Of a DNA stretch of 64,000 nt, positions 59,401 to 64,000 are shown in pieces. A model generated the notes under the pieces. That model did no database searches. It was not told the origin of the DNA and saw nothing but the letters and a program-made list of their open reading frames with translations. The stretch comes from Pectinophora gossypiella. Lineage: Eukaryota; Arthropoda; Insecta; Lepidoptera; Gelechiidae. How positions within the stretch are numbered: position 1 is the first letter of the stretch; each line of letters begins with the position of its first letter. The translations under genes were made by a program, and so were the position numbers. The stretch is from positions 1,174,001-1,238,000 of the forward strand of contig NC_065410.1 of the NCBI RefSeq assembly GCF_024362695.1. Direction: 5' to 3'.

Positions 59401-62400
59401 AAATACAGTAAAAAAACTAACCCAAAAGCAACTCGTCTGTAATTTCTCTTATTACGATTTTGCCAATGACCCTGAATACAATCAGTAATTAAGATCTGTC
59501 GATTACAGGCGTGCTGTGAAACGATCCTCTAATTATGATAATACGGTATTAACTGGTACTGTCTAATCGAGTGAACTAGTAACGGCCGATAAGACTGGTT
59601 GTATCAAGACTAAGATCGCTGATTAGTCACTAATGACATGTGTAAAGTACAAAATTACGGATCGTGAGTAAGCCTAGTAAGAGTAAGAGAAAAAAGGCAA
59701 ATATTGAGAGTTATTGAGGACAGAAGAAGATGGTTGGATACTTAATAAGACACGACGAATTTATTAAAAACATCATAAAAGGGAACCTACAAGGAAAGAG
59801 AGGAAGGGAAAGACCAAGAAGAGCTTACATGGAACAGATTAAAGAGAAGGCGAACTTCGTGTCTTATAAGGAAGTGAACGAATTGGTCTTTGATAGGCAA
59901 GAATGGAGAATGCTACACCGACAAGAGCGTGGCTCTTAAATTAGTGATGAGTAAGCCTGCCTGTCAGACCCTGAGCTTCAACCTGAGGGCAGCAGTAACT
60001 GTCAGTACTGTTCAGAGGCGGAGGACAGGAGTCCTAGTACGGGTTTGAAATACACTACGCGCCATCACACTCGCGTCAGAGTACTGCGGGGCGGAAGGCA
60101 AGAGAGAAGCCACTGCCCTATTTTTCCCTAAAAAGTAGCATGGAGAATGCTACATAGGCAAGTGATGAGTAAGTCTGGACTCTGAACCATATAGAACGGA
60201 CAGTCTCCGCCCTATATGGCCCAGATGCAAAAATGCGTTGTAAAATTAGTATGAAGTATCCGGGCTGTGCTCTGGATTAGCCCAGCACTCTGGGGCCAGA
60301 CCTTTAGTAGATCGGTGGCGGTATGAAGCGTACTCCACGATACTCCACTGCGAATTTTAAAACGATTTGTTAGAGCGATCGTCGTCTTAACGCCTCTAAC
60401 GGCTCTAAAACGTATGAAACGAGAAAATATGTATATTTTTCTGAAATCCTTCCGAATAGTGATGTTTAAGAGATAGCCGTGGTCTTATATGCCAATTTGT
60501 CCTAAACGTTTGCTTATCACGGCATACGACCATGCCTATCACTACATAGTATAAAACAAAGTCGCTTTTTCTGTCCATATATCCCTATGTACGCTTAAAT
60601 CTTTATAACTACGACACCACGGTATTTTTAACAACAACGGTATTTTGATGCGGTTTTTTTTAATGGATAGAGTGATTCAAGATGAAGGTTTATACGTATA
60701 ATAACATCCATAAATAGTGGAAAAATACTATTATTTTTGAGGTTTTTATATCGTAAATAATTTTATTTTTTCATCAGCATTGCACCCGAGCGAAGTAGGG
60801 CGGGTCGCTAATATACTAAACATCACAATTACAGAGAAAATGTGTTTTTTCGTAGTCGGGTTTTAGTTTTTAAACTTTTATTTTATTTTTTTGTATGTAC
60901 CGCTATTTTTCCCCTGGCATGGGCCAGGGACTTTATCTAGCTGTACACGGACGTTTATAATTATTTTTTATTTACTTTCTTTTCAGACCTTGCTCTGGTG
61001 GATGGCTGTGAGTAAGTACCTTTTAACTTATCACAATTGATTTTTAATAATTATTGATAATTGTACCGCCGAACCCACACGATAAAAGTTTAGCTATCTG
61101 ATTAGTTTATGCATATATGTAAGTAGTATATTCTATAGACCATCACTGATTTAAAGAGAACAACCGTTAAACTATCAAAATCAATAAACAGCTCCATACC
61201 CAAGGATCAGTTAAACGAAATGGCACTCTATTCCATTAATTTAGTGGCCATTATTCTCCATCATAACAATAGCTAGCTAGACACCGCTGACCTGGCTTCA
61301 CCAAGCCTATCTTTTGCCAAATTGCTGCTTTTTGCTGCCAAAACGCAACCATTTCTCTCACGTCCCAATATTATACTGTTCTAAATTATCTATGGAACTA
61401 CGAGAATCTTCGAATCCCGTTCCCCTGGGATTCCCAGGAACTCTTCGATTTGGCGGAGAAAATTACACGATATTTCGTATAGCAGCATTGGAATTGGATA
61501 TTCAAAATGTCTTCCTTTCTGCTTTCCTTTGCAAATTGTTGCTATGTACCTAAGGCGATTCTCACACTGCCCCGCATGATGCAGAGTTGCGCGTGTATGC
61601 GTGTTCTTCCGTTGCTTGTAAGTATCTCCGTTTGTATTGAAAACACGCACAGTCTAACACACAGAAAATGCATCCGCATGAACGCGTGTGGAACGGAAGA
61701 ACACGCATCCACGCGCTACGATGCATCTTGCGGGGCAGTGTGAGAACCGCCTAATACTTTCTGAAACTATCTTTTAAAAGTTGTTTCATTACCTATAGGA
61801 AAGGCAACTCAGCTCATTCATAAAAACAATGGAATCAATAATTACTTTTTTCAATTCATCATCATCATCATGATGACGATGAGGACACGACGAAAACGAA
61901 TATTGATGATGTCATTATCTAACACCACCAATTCATAATATCATTAGGATAAAGATTACGAGTATTTTGAAATTCGAAGCCATCTCATGCGACCAAGATA
62001 AAACCTCGAATGTGTCAAAACTTTTAACTTCATTAACAAGATGGGTGTGTCTCTTAACGACTTTGGAGTTTCCTTTCACGTCCTTCTCGACTTCTAACTT
62101 ATAATCCGTGTCAAATTGAAGGACACTACTCTATAACATAGAGTTTCAAAGTCAACTTATACTTTATATTAAATAACATTACGAGTCTCACATTCAGCGC
62201 TTATCAGTATCGATTATTTTTTTCAAATATACAGGGCGTTAGTGAAATCGTAACTAAAACATTGAGAGGTGACATTTTCCGTCGCAAAAGTATAGAACTA
62301 AAAATTATTTAAAAAAGTAAAAATTTTCATGAATTTTCCAACAGGATATTCCACTTGATATCAACTTAGAATCATAGTCGGAATCATCCCCGTCAATATT

Positions 62401-63265
62401 TGTTACGGTGTCACTACCAACCATACCTTCTTGTATGGCAACGGAAAATTCCACTTGATATCAACTCAGAATCATAGTCTGAATCATCCCCCTTAGTATT
62501 CGTTACGATGCCACTAACGCCCTGTATAATTCTGTCAGACGACGCCGTGAGCCAGGGTTGGCACCCAACTGGCTGTTGTTTAAATTTTGTATCGGGTGAG
62601 AGGGAAAATCTACAATAAGTCACGTCAAAAATGGCCATAACGCGTTTCATCGGTCACGATCACACGACACACACACGATCGGAGACGATCGGACACGATC
62701 GGTAACGGCCTCCGTGGTCCGGTGGTTAAGTGTTGTGATCAGGATCCGGAGGTCCCGGGTTCGAATCCCGGTGGAGACAAATGACATTACAGGCTGATCA
62801 CCTGATTGGTCCAAAAAGTAAATAGATCCGTGTTTCGGAAGGCACGTTAAGCCGTTGGTCCCGGTTATTACTTACTGATGTAAGTACGTAGTCGTTACAT
62901 GAGCCGTGTCAGGGGCCTATGGCGGCTCAGTAATAACCCTGACACTAGGGTTGATGGGGTTGGTAATTCACCTCACAAACCACACGATAGAAGAAGATCG
63001 GTCACGATGCGCAGTCACGAGTTCTTCGAACTGGACAATCACGGTTTTCACCAACTCAAATGTGTCTTAAAAGTAAAATTGTTCCTTACCCTAGTAGTTG
63101 TCCATTATTGAGCTGCTCCGGCGGAGACTTGACTGAGAACATGACCTTGTCACTGAGCTCCCCTCTGCTCCCCCTGCCCATCAGCGGAAGGTGGATCTGG
63201 GTGCCTTTCGACTCCATCTTCATGCCGGTCGTCATCGTTGCATTACCATCATGTACTGGAAGGTT
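31650..63265 (-). CDS. ABCG1/4-like: ABCG1/ABCG4-like half-transporter, seven visible coding exons spanning 31.6 kb
   Basis: Joined exons 63265-63090, 48836-48531, 42755-42181, 39058-38864, 36624-36229, 35987-35887 and 32150-31650 keep one frame. From the ATG at 63235 they encode 739 residues and a TAG stop. Seen: Walker A GPSGAGKST (about 134-142), Q-loop MQDD (about 180), signature LSGGQKKR (about 235), Walker B VMFFDEP (255-261), D-loop SGLDS, H-loop H292, a polar linker with a serine run (about 373-379), then six likely membrane helices (about 460 to the end). The reversed order NBD-TMD and one copy of each is the ABCG half-transporter plan; such proteins dimerise in membranes and, in ABCG1/4 relatives, move sterols or other lipids. 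The motif after helix 2 (PTEMSVFVREHLNYWYSLKA) and the LVAQSLGLLIGAA helix fit the ABCG1/4 branch. Substrate is inferred only. About 740 residues is slightly long for the family, because of the N-terminus and linker. Confidence 0.95.
32383..33845 (+). mobile_element. Foldback element copy 1 (about 450-490 bp TIRs)
   Basis: The arm 32383 to about 32832 is repeated inverted at about 33395-33845; weaker similarity continues about 40-80 bp further inward. The roughly 500-bp middle is unique and non-coding. The arms carry recurrent short motifs, TAGTACY and TAGCTTGACG. Both arms share the same private variants, which differ from copy 2. Confidence 0.88.
33846..34062. other. Spacer between the two foldback copies
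   Basis: 217 bp unrelated to the TIR elements. It contains pieces of dispersed repeats also seen elsewhere in the window, such as TACCCCTTCGGGGATACAGG (compare 10670 and 48958) and a stretch like 18353-18405, plus a short hairpin near 34030. No ORF of interest. Confidence 0.7.
34063..35503 (-). mobile_element. Foldback element copy 2, inverted relative to copy 1
   Basis: Same TIRs as copy 1 (about 34063-34515 and 35055-35503), but the non-palindromic middle reads as the reverse complement of the middle of copy 1. Its two arms agree with each other at sites where they differ from copy 1 (for example GCTAGC rather than GCTGGC, and GTATCG rather than GTACCG). Confidence 0.88.
35887..35987 (-). 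CDS. ABCG1/4-like: ABCG exon 6 (short)
   Basis: A 101-bp exon encoding PTEMSVFVREHLNYWYSLKA and FYFAKTMADLPFQ, the conserved cytosolic loop and start of helix 3 typical of ABCG1/4 proteins. The acceptor is TTGTTTCAG. The donor GTAATT is weaker than the others but the frame with exon 7 is exact. It is separated from exon 5 by only 241 bp. Confidence 0.93.
36148..36222 (+). mobile_element. MITE arm fragment next to the exon 5 donor
   Basis: One 75-bp arm of the CAGGGTG family (CAGGGAGTTAGTGACATCG to TTGATATCAC) in the 241-bp intron 5. It ends within about 6 bp of the exon 5 donor. Confidence 0.7.
36229..36624 (-). CDS. ABCG1/4-like: ABCG exon 5 (start of membrane domain)
   Basis: Encodes the rest of the linker, the amphipathic segment GWKQFWILLKRTFRSILRDQ, and the first two membrane helices (around VVGLLIGFLYYDIG and FFTVMFTMFTAMMPTIL). 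The donor is taken as GTAGGT at 36228-36223, because this gives the conserved junction TFPTEM with exon 6. Inside the intron, about 6 bp past the donor, a foldback MITE fragment begins. Confidence 0.93.
36687..36838 (-). repeat. SINE-B tail and core, minus-oriented
   Basis: Tail (CTGCCGGGCATAGGCTCC) then core start AGCGGCTTAACGTGCC. Lies 63 bp upstream of exon 5 in transcript direction. Confidence 0.6.
37193..37378 (+). repeat. SINE-A, 5'-truncated
   Basis: Starts at the B box (GGGGTTCGAATCCCGGTG) and continues to CTTTGGCGGCTCAA. The core is largely lost. Confidence 0.6.
37377..37745 (-). mobile_element. LINE 3' fragment (jockey-like) with coding end
   Basis: Minus-strand FKTAVKQKLYKKGYYKVSDY then LEDMNAWD and stop, followed by a 3' UTR ending in ATTTGAATTTGAATTTGAA. 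In ABCG intron 4. Confidence 0.7.
38788..38826. repeat. (GATT)n microsatellite
   Basis: Eight to nine GATT units, one altered to GACT, 38 bp from the exon 4 donor. Confidence 0.85.
38864..39058 (-). CDS. ABCG1/4-like: ABCG exon 4 (linker with serine run)
   Basis: Encodes VMEVATGEHGDWVHKL, then a low-complexity, Ser/Asn-rich cytosolic linker between the ATP-binding and membrane domains. A short TCA/ATC microsatellite in the DNA encodes six consecutive serines. Both splice phases are 1, and the exon is exactly 65 codons, so skipping it would keep the frame. Donor is GTAAGT; acceptor ends TTATTTCCAG. Confidence 0.93.
39290..39440 (+). mobile_element. LINE ORF2 C-terminal fragment, broken
   Basis: RIAKDRNCLPSSVFPTRYNL then GVFKRD, a diverged relative of 55975-56110, ending in an A run near 39450. 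In ABCG intron 3. Confidence 0.5.
39545..40236 (+). mobile_element. P/THAP-like element interrupted by a LINE fragment
   Basis: Left part 39545-39718 with the THAP start codon at 39657 (MVGRCVVPG then stop). The family sequence resumes at about 40109 and ends in an inverted TIR (GGGAAATGTCCCTCATT) near 40235. The gap is a LINE 3' fragment. Confidence 0.65.
39719..40108 (+). mobile_element. Non-LTR retrotransposon 3' fragment with coding end
   Basis: An open frame from about 39785 to the TAG at 40007-40009 reads AVETTGCWGSDAKKFIAEIG, then RAGLFLAQRLSIAVQRGNAA. This resembles the C-terminal part of reverse-transcriptase ORFs of retroelements (family not certain). A run of A at about 40100 ends it before the interrupted P/THAP-like sequence resumes. 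Confidence 0.6.
40249..40381 (-). mobile_element. Small mariner-like MITE (CAGTCATGAGC family)
   Basis: Reverse-oriented copy, slightly deleted near its left end (CGGTATGTACACATTTTGG), ending GCTCATGACTG before TA. In ABCG intron 3. Confidence 0.75.
40830..41256 (+). mobile_element. Helitron-like element, full ends
   Basis: Begins A|TCTAAATATATAAAAGG and ends CGCGGACGAAGTCGCGGG, eight bases, CTAG|T. The 5' TC, 3' hairpin, CTAG and A-T insertion site all fit a Helitron. Several internal modules as in 8633-9166. In ABCG intron 3. Confidence 0.75.
42181..42755 (-). CDS. ABCG1/4-like: ABCG exon 3 (Q-loop, signature, Walker B, H-loop)
   Basis: The largest exon, with most of the nucleotide-binding domain: SCYIMQDD (Q-loop), NLSGGQKKRLSIALELV (signature), PVMFFDEPTSGLDSSS (Walker B and D-loop) and CTIHQPS (H-loop). 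All catalytic residues are intact. It ends NPADY plus one base before donor GTGAGT. The acceptor is TTTACTTCCAG. Confidence 0.98.
43677..44056 (-). repeat. SINE-A copy with a second tail fragment
   Basis: Complete minus-oriented copy at about 43749-44056 plus a partial tail at 43677-43745. B box GGTTCGAACCCCGG near 43990. In ABCG intron 2. Confidence 0.7.
44417..44996 (+). mobile_element. Dimeric Tc1/mariner-like MITE interrupted by a second MITE
   Basis: Two units, 44417-44602 and 44776-44996. The linker between them carries a 140-bp insertion (44613-44752). Otherwise it matches the same family as 21383-21870. Confidence 0.8.
44613..44752 (+). mobile_element. Small Tc1/mariner-like MITE (CAGTCATGAGC family) with defined empty site
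   Basis: 140 bp between CAGTCATGAGCAATATAATG and an inverse end GCTCGTGACCG, flanked by TA on both sides. The uninterrupted linkers of four other dimeric MITEs show the empty site ACATACAGGTAG, so TA is the duplicated target. Confidence 0.85.
45206..45494 (-). repeat. SINE-C
   Basis: Minus-oriented full copy in ABCG intron 2, with all modules from CAGCCCATTAACGTCCCC to ACCGAGCTCCT. Confidence 0.75.
45600..45830 (+). mobile_element. Jockey-like LINE 3' end with poly(A)
   Basis: From CATTCAGCGCTTATCGCTAT to AGTCACGTCAAAAAAAA. In ABCG intron 2. Confidence 0.65.
45853..46090 (+). mobile_element. P/THAP-like element fragment
   Basis: Begins GATGAGGGACTGTCCAG, includes ATATAGATGGCG and CTCGGGTACATAATTATTCC, and has the THAP start at 46067 (MSGRCK then stop). 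Confidence 0.6.
46400..47145. other. Unassigned, probably old retroelement sequence
   Basis: An 87-codon minus frame (46574-46837; LNLDEGLATSVNKFRMRFPR) and a plus frame near 46880-47034 (DGRGRHRLMRLEEAKVVYKN) look like decayed element coding sequence. No family can be named. Confidence 0.35.
47152..47303. mobile_element. Near-palindromic MITE, about 150 bp
   Basis: Arms of about 65 bp pair from GGGTTAAAA inward, including TTCATCTAAGAAAGCAATAT and its inverse. A half copy of the same arm lies at 46343-46373. The target duplication is unclear. Confidence 0.7.
47466..47510. repeat. (CA)n microsatellite
   Basis: A CA run of about 45 bp with two interruptions. Confidence 0.9.
48178..48492 (-). 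repeat. SINE-A, full-length, 38 bp from the exon 2 donor
   Basis: Complete minus-oriented copy with both Pol III boxes, core and tail (B box near 48430). It lies in the same orientation as the ABCG transcript, immediately inside intron 2. Confidence 0.8.
48531..48836 (-). CDS. ABCG1/4-like: ABCG exon 2 (Walker A)
   Basis: Carries the start of the ATP-binding domain, including VDIEFSDLSYSV and the P-loop GPSGAGKST followed by LMNILAGY. The acceptor is TTTCTTTCCAG and the donor GTGAGT. The last codon (AA|G, lysine) is split with exon 3. The intron upstream is 14.25 kb, the longest of the gene. An antisense-read SINE ends 38 bp into the downstream intron. Confidence 0.97.
49893..49990 (-). repeat. 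SINE-A tail fragment
   Basis: Only the last ~95 bp (AACCCTGGTGTCAGGGTTAT; AAAGGCCCCTGATATGGC). Confidence 0.55.
50124..50258. mobile_element. Short palindromic MITE, 135 bp
   Basis: GGCTTAGCACCGTAAGC at the left end and its inverse at the right; arms of about 40 bp or more include CGCGACT(A/C)TTTCTCGCC. No clear target duplication. Confidence 0.65.
51010..51467 (+). mobile_element. Dimeric Tc1/mariner-like MITE
   Basis: Two foldback units, 51010-51217 and about 51255-51467, with the shared linker in slightly degraded form (GTACAAGTACATACACGCAG). Lies in ABCG intron 1. Confidence 0.75.
52434..52722 (-). repeat. SINE-A with partial core deletion
   Basis: Head, hairpin and tail present, but the CTTCGGAAGGCACG part of the core is missing (AACGGCTTAACGTGGACAATC). 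Confidence 0.7.
53293..53553 (+). mobile_element. Helitron-like element, second family
   Basis: From TCATAATATAAAACAAAGTC to GGGGCGGGTCGCTAG followed by T. ACCCG...CGGGT can form the terminal hairpin. Confidence 0.7.
53640..54170 (-). mobile_element. Jockey-like LINE 3' fragment
   Basis: Minus-strand reading gives RKATGAPWFLRNENLHIDLD, SNPLVVAASEYIP, then after a frame change DDPITLAIEAANQLATPNTS: the end of a jockey-type reverse-transcriptase ORF. The 5' part is absent. Shorter copies of the same 3' end occur at 477, 4841, 22392, 45600 and 62528. Confidence 0.7.
55593..55772 (+). mobile_element. CAGGGTG-type MITE unit, 3' truncated
   Basis: Starts CAGGGTGTTAGTGACATCGT after TA. The distal arm stops near ATTAACTCAGAA. 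In ABCG intron 1. Confidence 0.65.
55975..56110 (+). mobile_element. LINE ORF2 C-terminal fragment
   Basis: Reads AREWNSLPSSVFPNAYNPGA, FKARVNRHLLRARS, stop: a typical C-terminus of CR1/jockey-type ORFs. In ABCG intron 1. Confidence 0.6.
56508..56755 (+). repeat. SINE-D, 3'-truncated
   Basis: Head GTGGTAGTCAGAAGAACGC, B box GGTTCAAATCTC, then TTTATCACGTGCTCAGCGG and TGCATTTTCGGAGGTATGTG. In ABCG intron 1. Confidence 0.65.
56927..57168 (+). mobile_element. Helitron-like element, second family, 3' end broken
   Basis: TCACTACATAGTATAAAACA start; the end stops at CACCCGAGCGAAGC without CTAG. Confidence 0.65.
57318..57658 (+). repeat. SINE-D, full-length
   Basis: GTGATAGCCCAGTTGGTAGA head, CGTTCGAATCCCAGC B box, body, and tail AGGTTAGGTAAGCGGACCC ending in (GAT)n. 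Confidence 0.8.
58443..58660 (-). mobile_element. LINE 3' fragment (RT C-terminus)
   Basis: Minus-strand GHLIRHDEFIKNIIEGKLEG through MLHRQERGS and stop, open throughout; upstream sequence is unrelated. Confidence 0.7.
58918..59047. repeat. GC-rich minisatellite
   Basis: About ten imperfect repeats of a 9-15 bp unit of the type GGTGACGCGGCG(TA), all within 130 bp. In ABCG intron 1. Confidence 0.8.
59691..59941 (+). mobile_element. LINE 3' fragment (RT C-terminus)
   Basis: GYLIRHDEFIKNIIKGNLQG through RMLHRQERGS and stop. 5'-truncated copy in ABCG intron 1. Confidence 0.7.
59955..60163 (+). repeat. SINE-E
   Basis: CAGTACTGTTCAGAGGCGGA to CATGGAGAATGCTACATAGG. It follows the LINE fragment 59691-59941 by a few bases. 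Confidence 0.6.
60537..60811 (+). mobile_element. Helitron-like element, second family
   Basis: TCACTACATAGTATAAAACA start and GGGCGGGTCGCTAA end. A small internal duplication around GGTATTTT. Confidence 0.65.
61554..61751. mobile_element. PIF/Harbinger-type MITE with TAA target duplication
   Basis: 198 bp with ends GGCGATTCTCACACTGCC and inverse, arms of roughly 60 bp, flanked by TAA at 61551-61553 and 61752-61754. Confidence 0.8.
62232..62524 (-). mobile_element. Dimeric MITE, rearranged copy in opposite orientation
   Basis: A nearly full unit (62232-62420), a linker fragment (ACCATACCTTCTTGTATGG) and a half unit (62440-62524). TA at both outer ends. Lies in ABCG intron 1. Confidence 0.65.
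62528..62632 (+). mobile_element. Jockey-like LINE 3' UTR, internally deleted
   Basis: CTGTCAGACGACGCCGTGAG to TACAATAAGTCACGTCAAAA with a deletion in the middle. Confidence 0.55.
62706..62998 (+). repeat. SINE-A, full-length, near exon 1
   Basis: GGCCTCCGTGGTCCGGTGG head, GGTTCGAATCCCGG B box, core, hairpin and tail, ending 92 bp from the exon 1 donor, antisense to the ABCG gene. Confidence 0.8.
63090..63265 (-). CDS. ABCG1/4-like: ABCG exon 1 (first visible coding exon)
   Basis: Encodes the cytosolic N-terminus before the nucleotide-binding domain. It starts after a pyrimidine-rich acceptor ending TTCGTTCCAG and ends at donor GTAAGG with two bases (GG) of a glycine codon completed by exon 2. 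The first in-frame ATG is at 63235, followed by MTTGMKMESKGTQIHLPL. The ten codons before it are open, so translation could also begin in an exon outside the window. An out-of-frame ATG cluster just upstream of 63235 opens a six-codon upstream ORF. Confidence 0.85.
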
Positions 63266-63470
63266 CTGGAACGAAGAAAAACAAAATAAGGATGTTTCTA
63301 ATATATATTTGGGCGGTTTGGGACCTAGAAGAACGTACAGTGCACAAATTGTGAATGTACTTAGAAAAGAACCGGCGTGCGTGTATGAAGTGTCTCTAAT
63401 CGCCGATTTTGTAGAGGAGACTTTAGAAAATATCCCGCCTCCAGAGCGCTCAAAGAAGATATCGGCTATA

Positions 63471-63612
63471 CAGTCGTGAGTAATATCATGTACCCACGTT
63501 AGAACCCTGTCGCACTACCATATTGGACATTTAATGAGACTTACGGTTTAATTTGTCAAAATAGTTAATGTGACATGGCCTCAAAGTGTATACATATTAG
63601 TGCTCGTGACCG
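63471..63612 (+). mobile_element. Small mariner-like MITE (CAGTCATGAGC family)
   Basis: CAGTCGTGAGTAATATCATG to GCTCGTGACCG with TA at both flanks. It lies about 200 bp upstream of the first visible ABCG exon. Confidence 0.8.
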
Positions 63613-63621
63613 TACATGCAC

Positions 63622-63776
63622 TAAGCCGTTGGTCCCGGTTACTACTTACTAATGTAAGTATATAGTCGTTACATGCGCCATGCCAGGGGCCTTTGGCGGC
63701 TCAAAAATAACCCTGCCACTAGGGTTGATGAGGTTGGTATTCCACCTCACAACCCACACAGTGTGAAATGAGAAGA
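63622..63776 (+). repeat. SINE-A, 5'-truncated
   Basis: Starts in the core (AAGCCGTTGGTCCCGG) and runs to the end of the tail. Confidence 0.65.
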
Positions 63777-63837
63777 AAAAGATGCACTAAGCTTCACTGA
63801 AAATACTAAGTTTAGATATTTTGATTATAATGCAGGC

Positions 63838-64000
63838 AAGCCCAGTTGGACGATCAAGCGTTCTTCTCATTGTGACGTTCCAGGTTTGAATCCCAGCACG
63901 GGCCTAAACCAACGATTTTCAAATTTGTTTTCACATGTTGAATCATTAATGAGCGGCGAAGGAAAACATCGTGAGGAAACCCACATTCCTCCAGAAATGC
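63838..64000 (+). repeat. SINE-D, cut by the window end
   Basis: AGCCCAGTTGGACGATCAAG head and GGTTTGAATCCCAGCACGG. Continues past 64000. Confidence 0.65.

Noticed and set aside
63060..63479. 139-codon plus-strand ORF at the right end
   Set aside because: It is antisense to ABCG exon 1 and runs into intron and MITE sequence.

Overview
This 64 kb window looks like nuclear DNA of a lepidopteran insect (moth or butterfly). The basis is an AT-rich, intron-rich layout, one split insect-type ABC transporter gene, and a very dense load of repeats: tRNA-derived SINEs, Helitrons ending in CTAG/CTAA, jockey- and RTE-like LINE remnants, and many foldback MITEs. The order is an inference; no species is claimed.

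The only host gene I can support is a half-size ABCG transporter of the ABCG1/ABCG4 type on the minus strand. Seven coding exons lie at 63265-63090, 48836-48531, 42755-42181, 39058-38864, 36624-36229, 35987-35887 and 32150-31650. All junctions are GT-AG and all reading phases agree. From the ATG at 63235 the product is 739 residues and complete: an N-terminal nucleotide-binding domain with Walker A, Q-loop, signature, Walker B and H-loop, then a six-helix membrane domain. A good acceptor lies before the first visible exon, so an upstream exon (UTR or alternative N-terminus) probably lies beyond the window.

Positions 1-31,650 hold no host gene that I can support. They are a mosaic of repeats: a 394-bp hAT MITE with an 8-bp target duplication (10052-10445); an LTR/TRIM-like cluster with a jockey-type gag (13040-15832); nested foldback elements (20903-21973); and a P/THAP-like element holding a PIF/Harbinger element and a dimeric MITE (26677-28190).

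The introns of the transporter gene are also mostly repeats. The most striking object is in the last intron (32374-35512). Two 1.44-1.46 kb long-TIR foldback elements lie in opposite orientation around a 217-bp spacer, and only the outer ends are flanked by a perfect 9-bp direct repeat (GTAAGTACT). The pair therefore appears to have inserted as one unit, like a compound transposon.

Two themes run through the window. (1) Inverted-repeat elements seem to move as dimers: the compound element, and a Tc1/mariner-like MITE whose two hairpin units share the same linker at five loci. (2) SINEs are modular: different tRNA-like or tRNA/5S-like heads, one shared hairpin-rich core, and tails matching the 3' ends of LINEs present in the same window.
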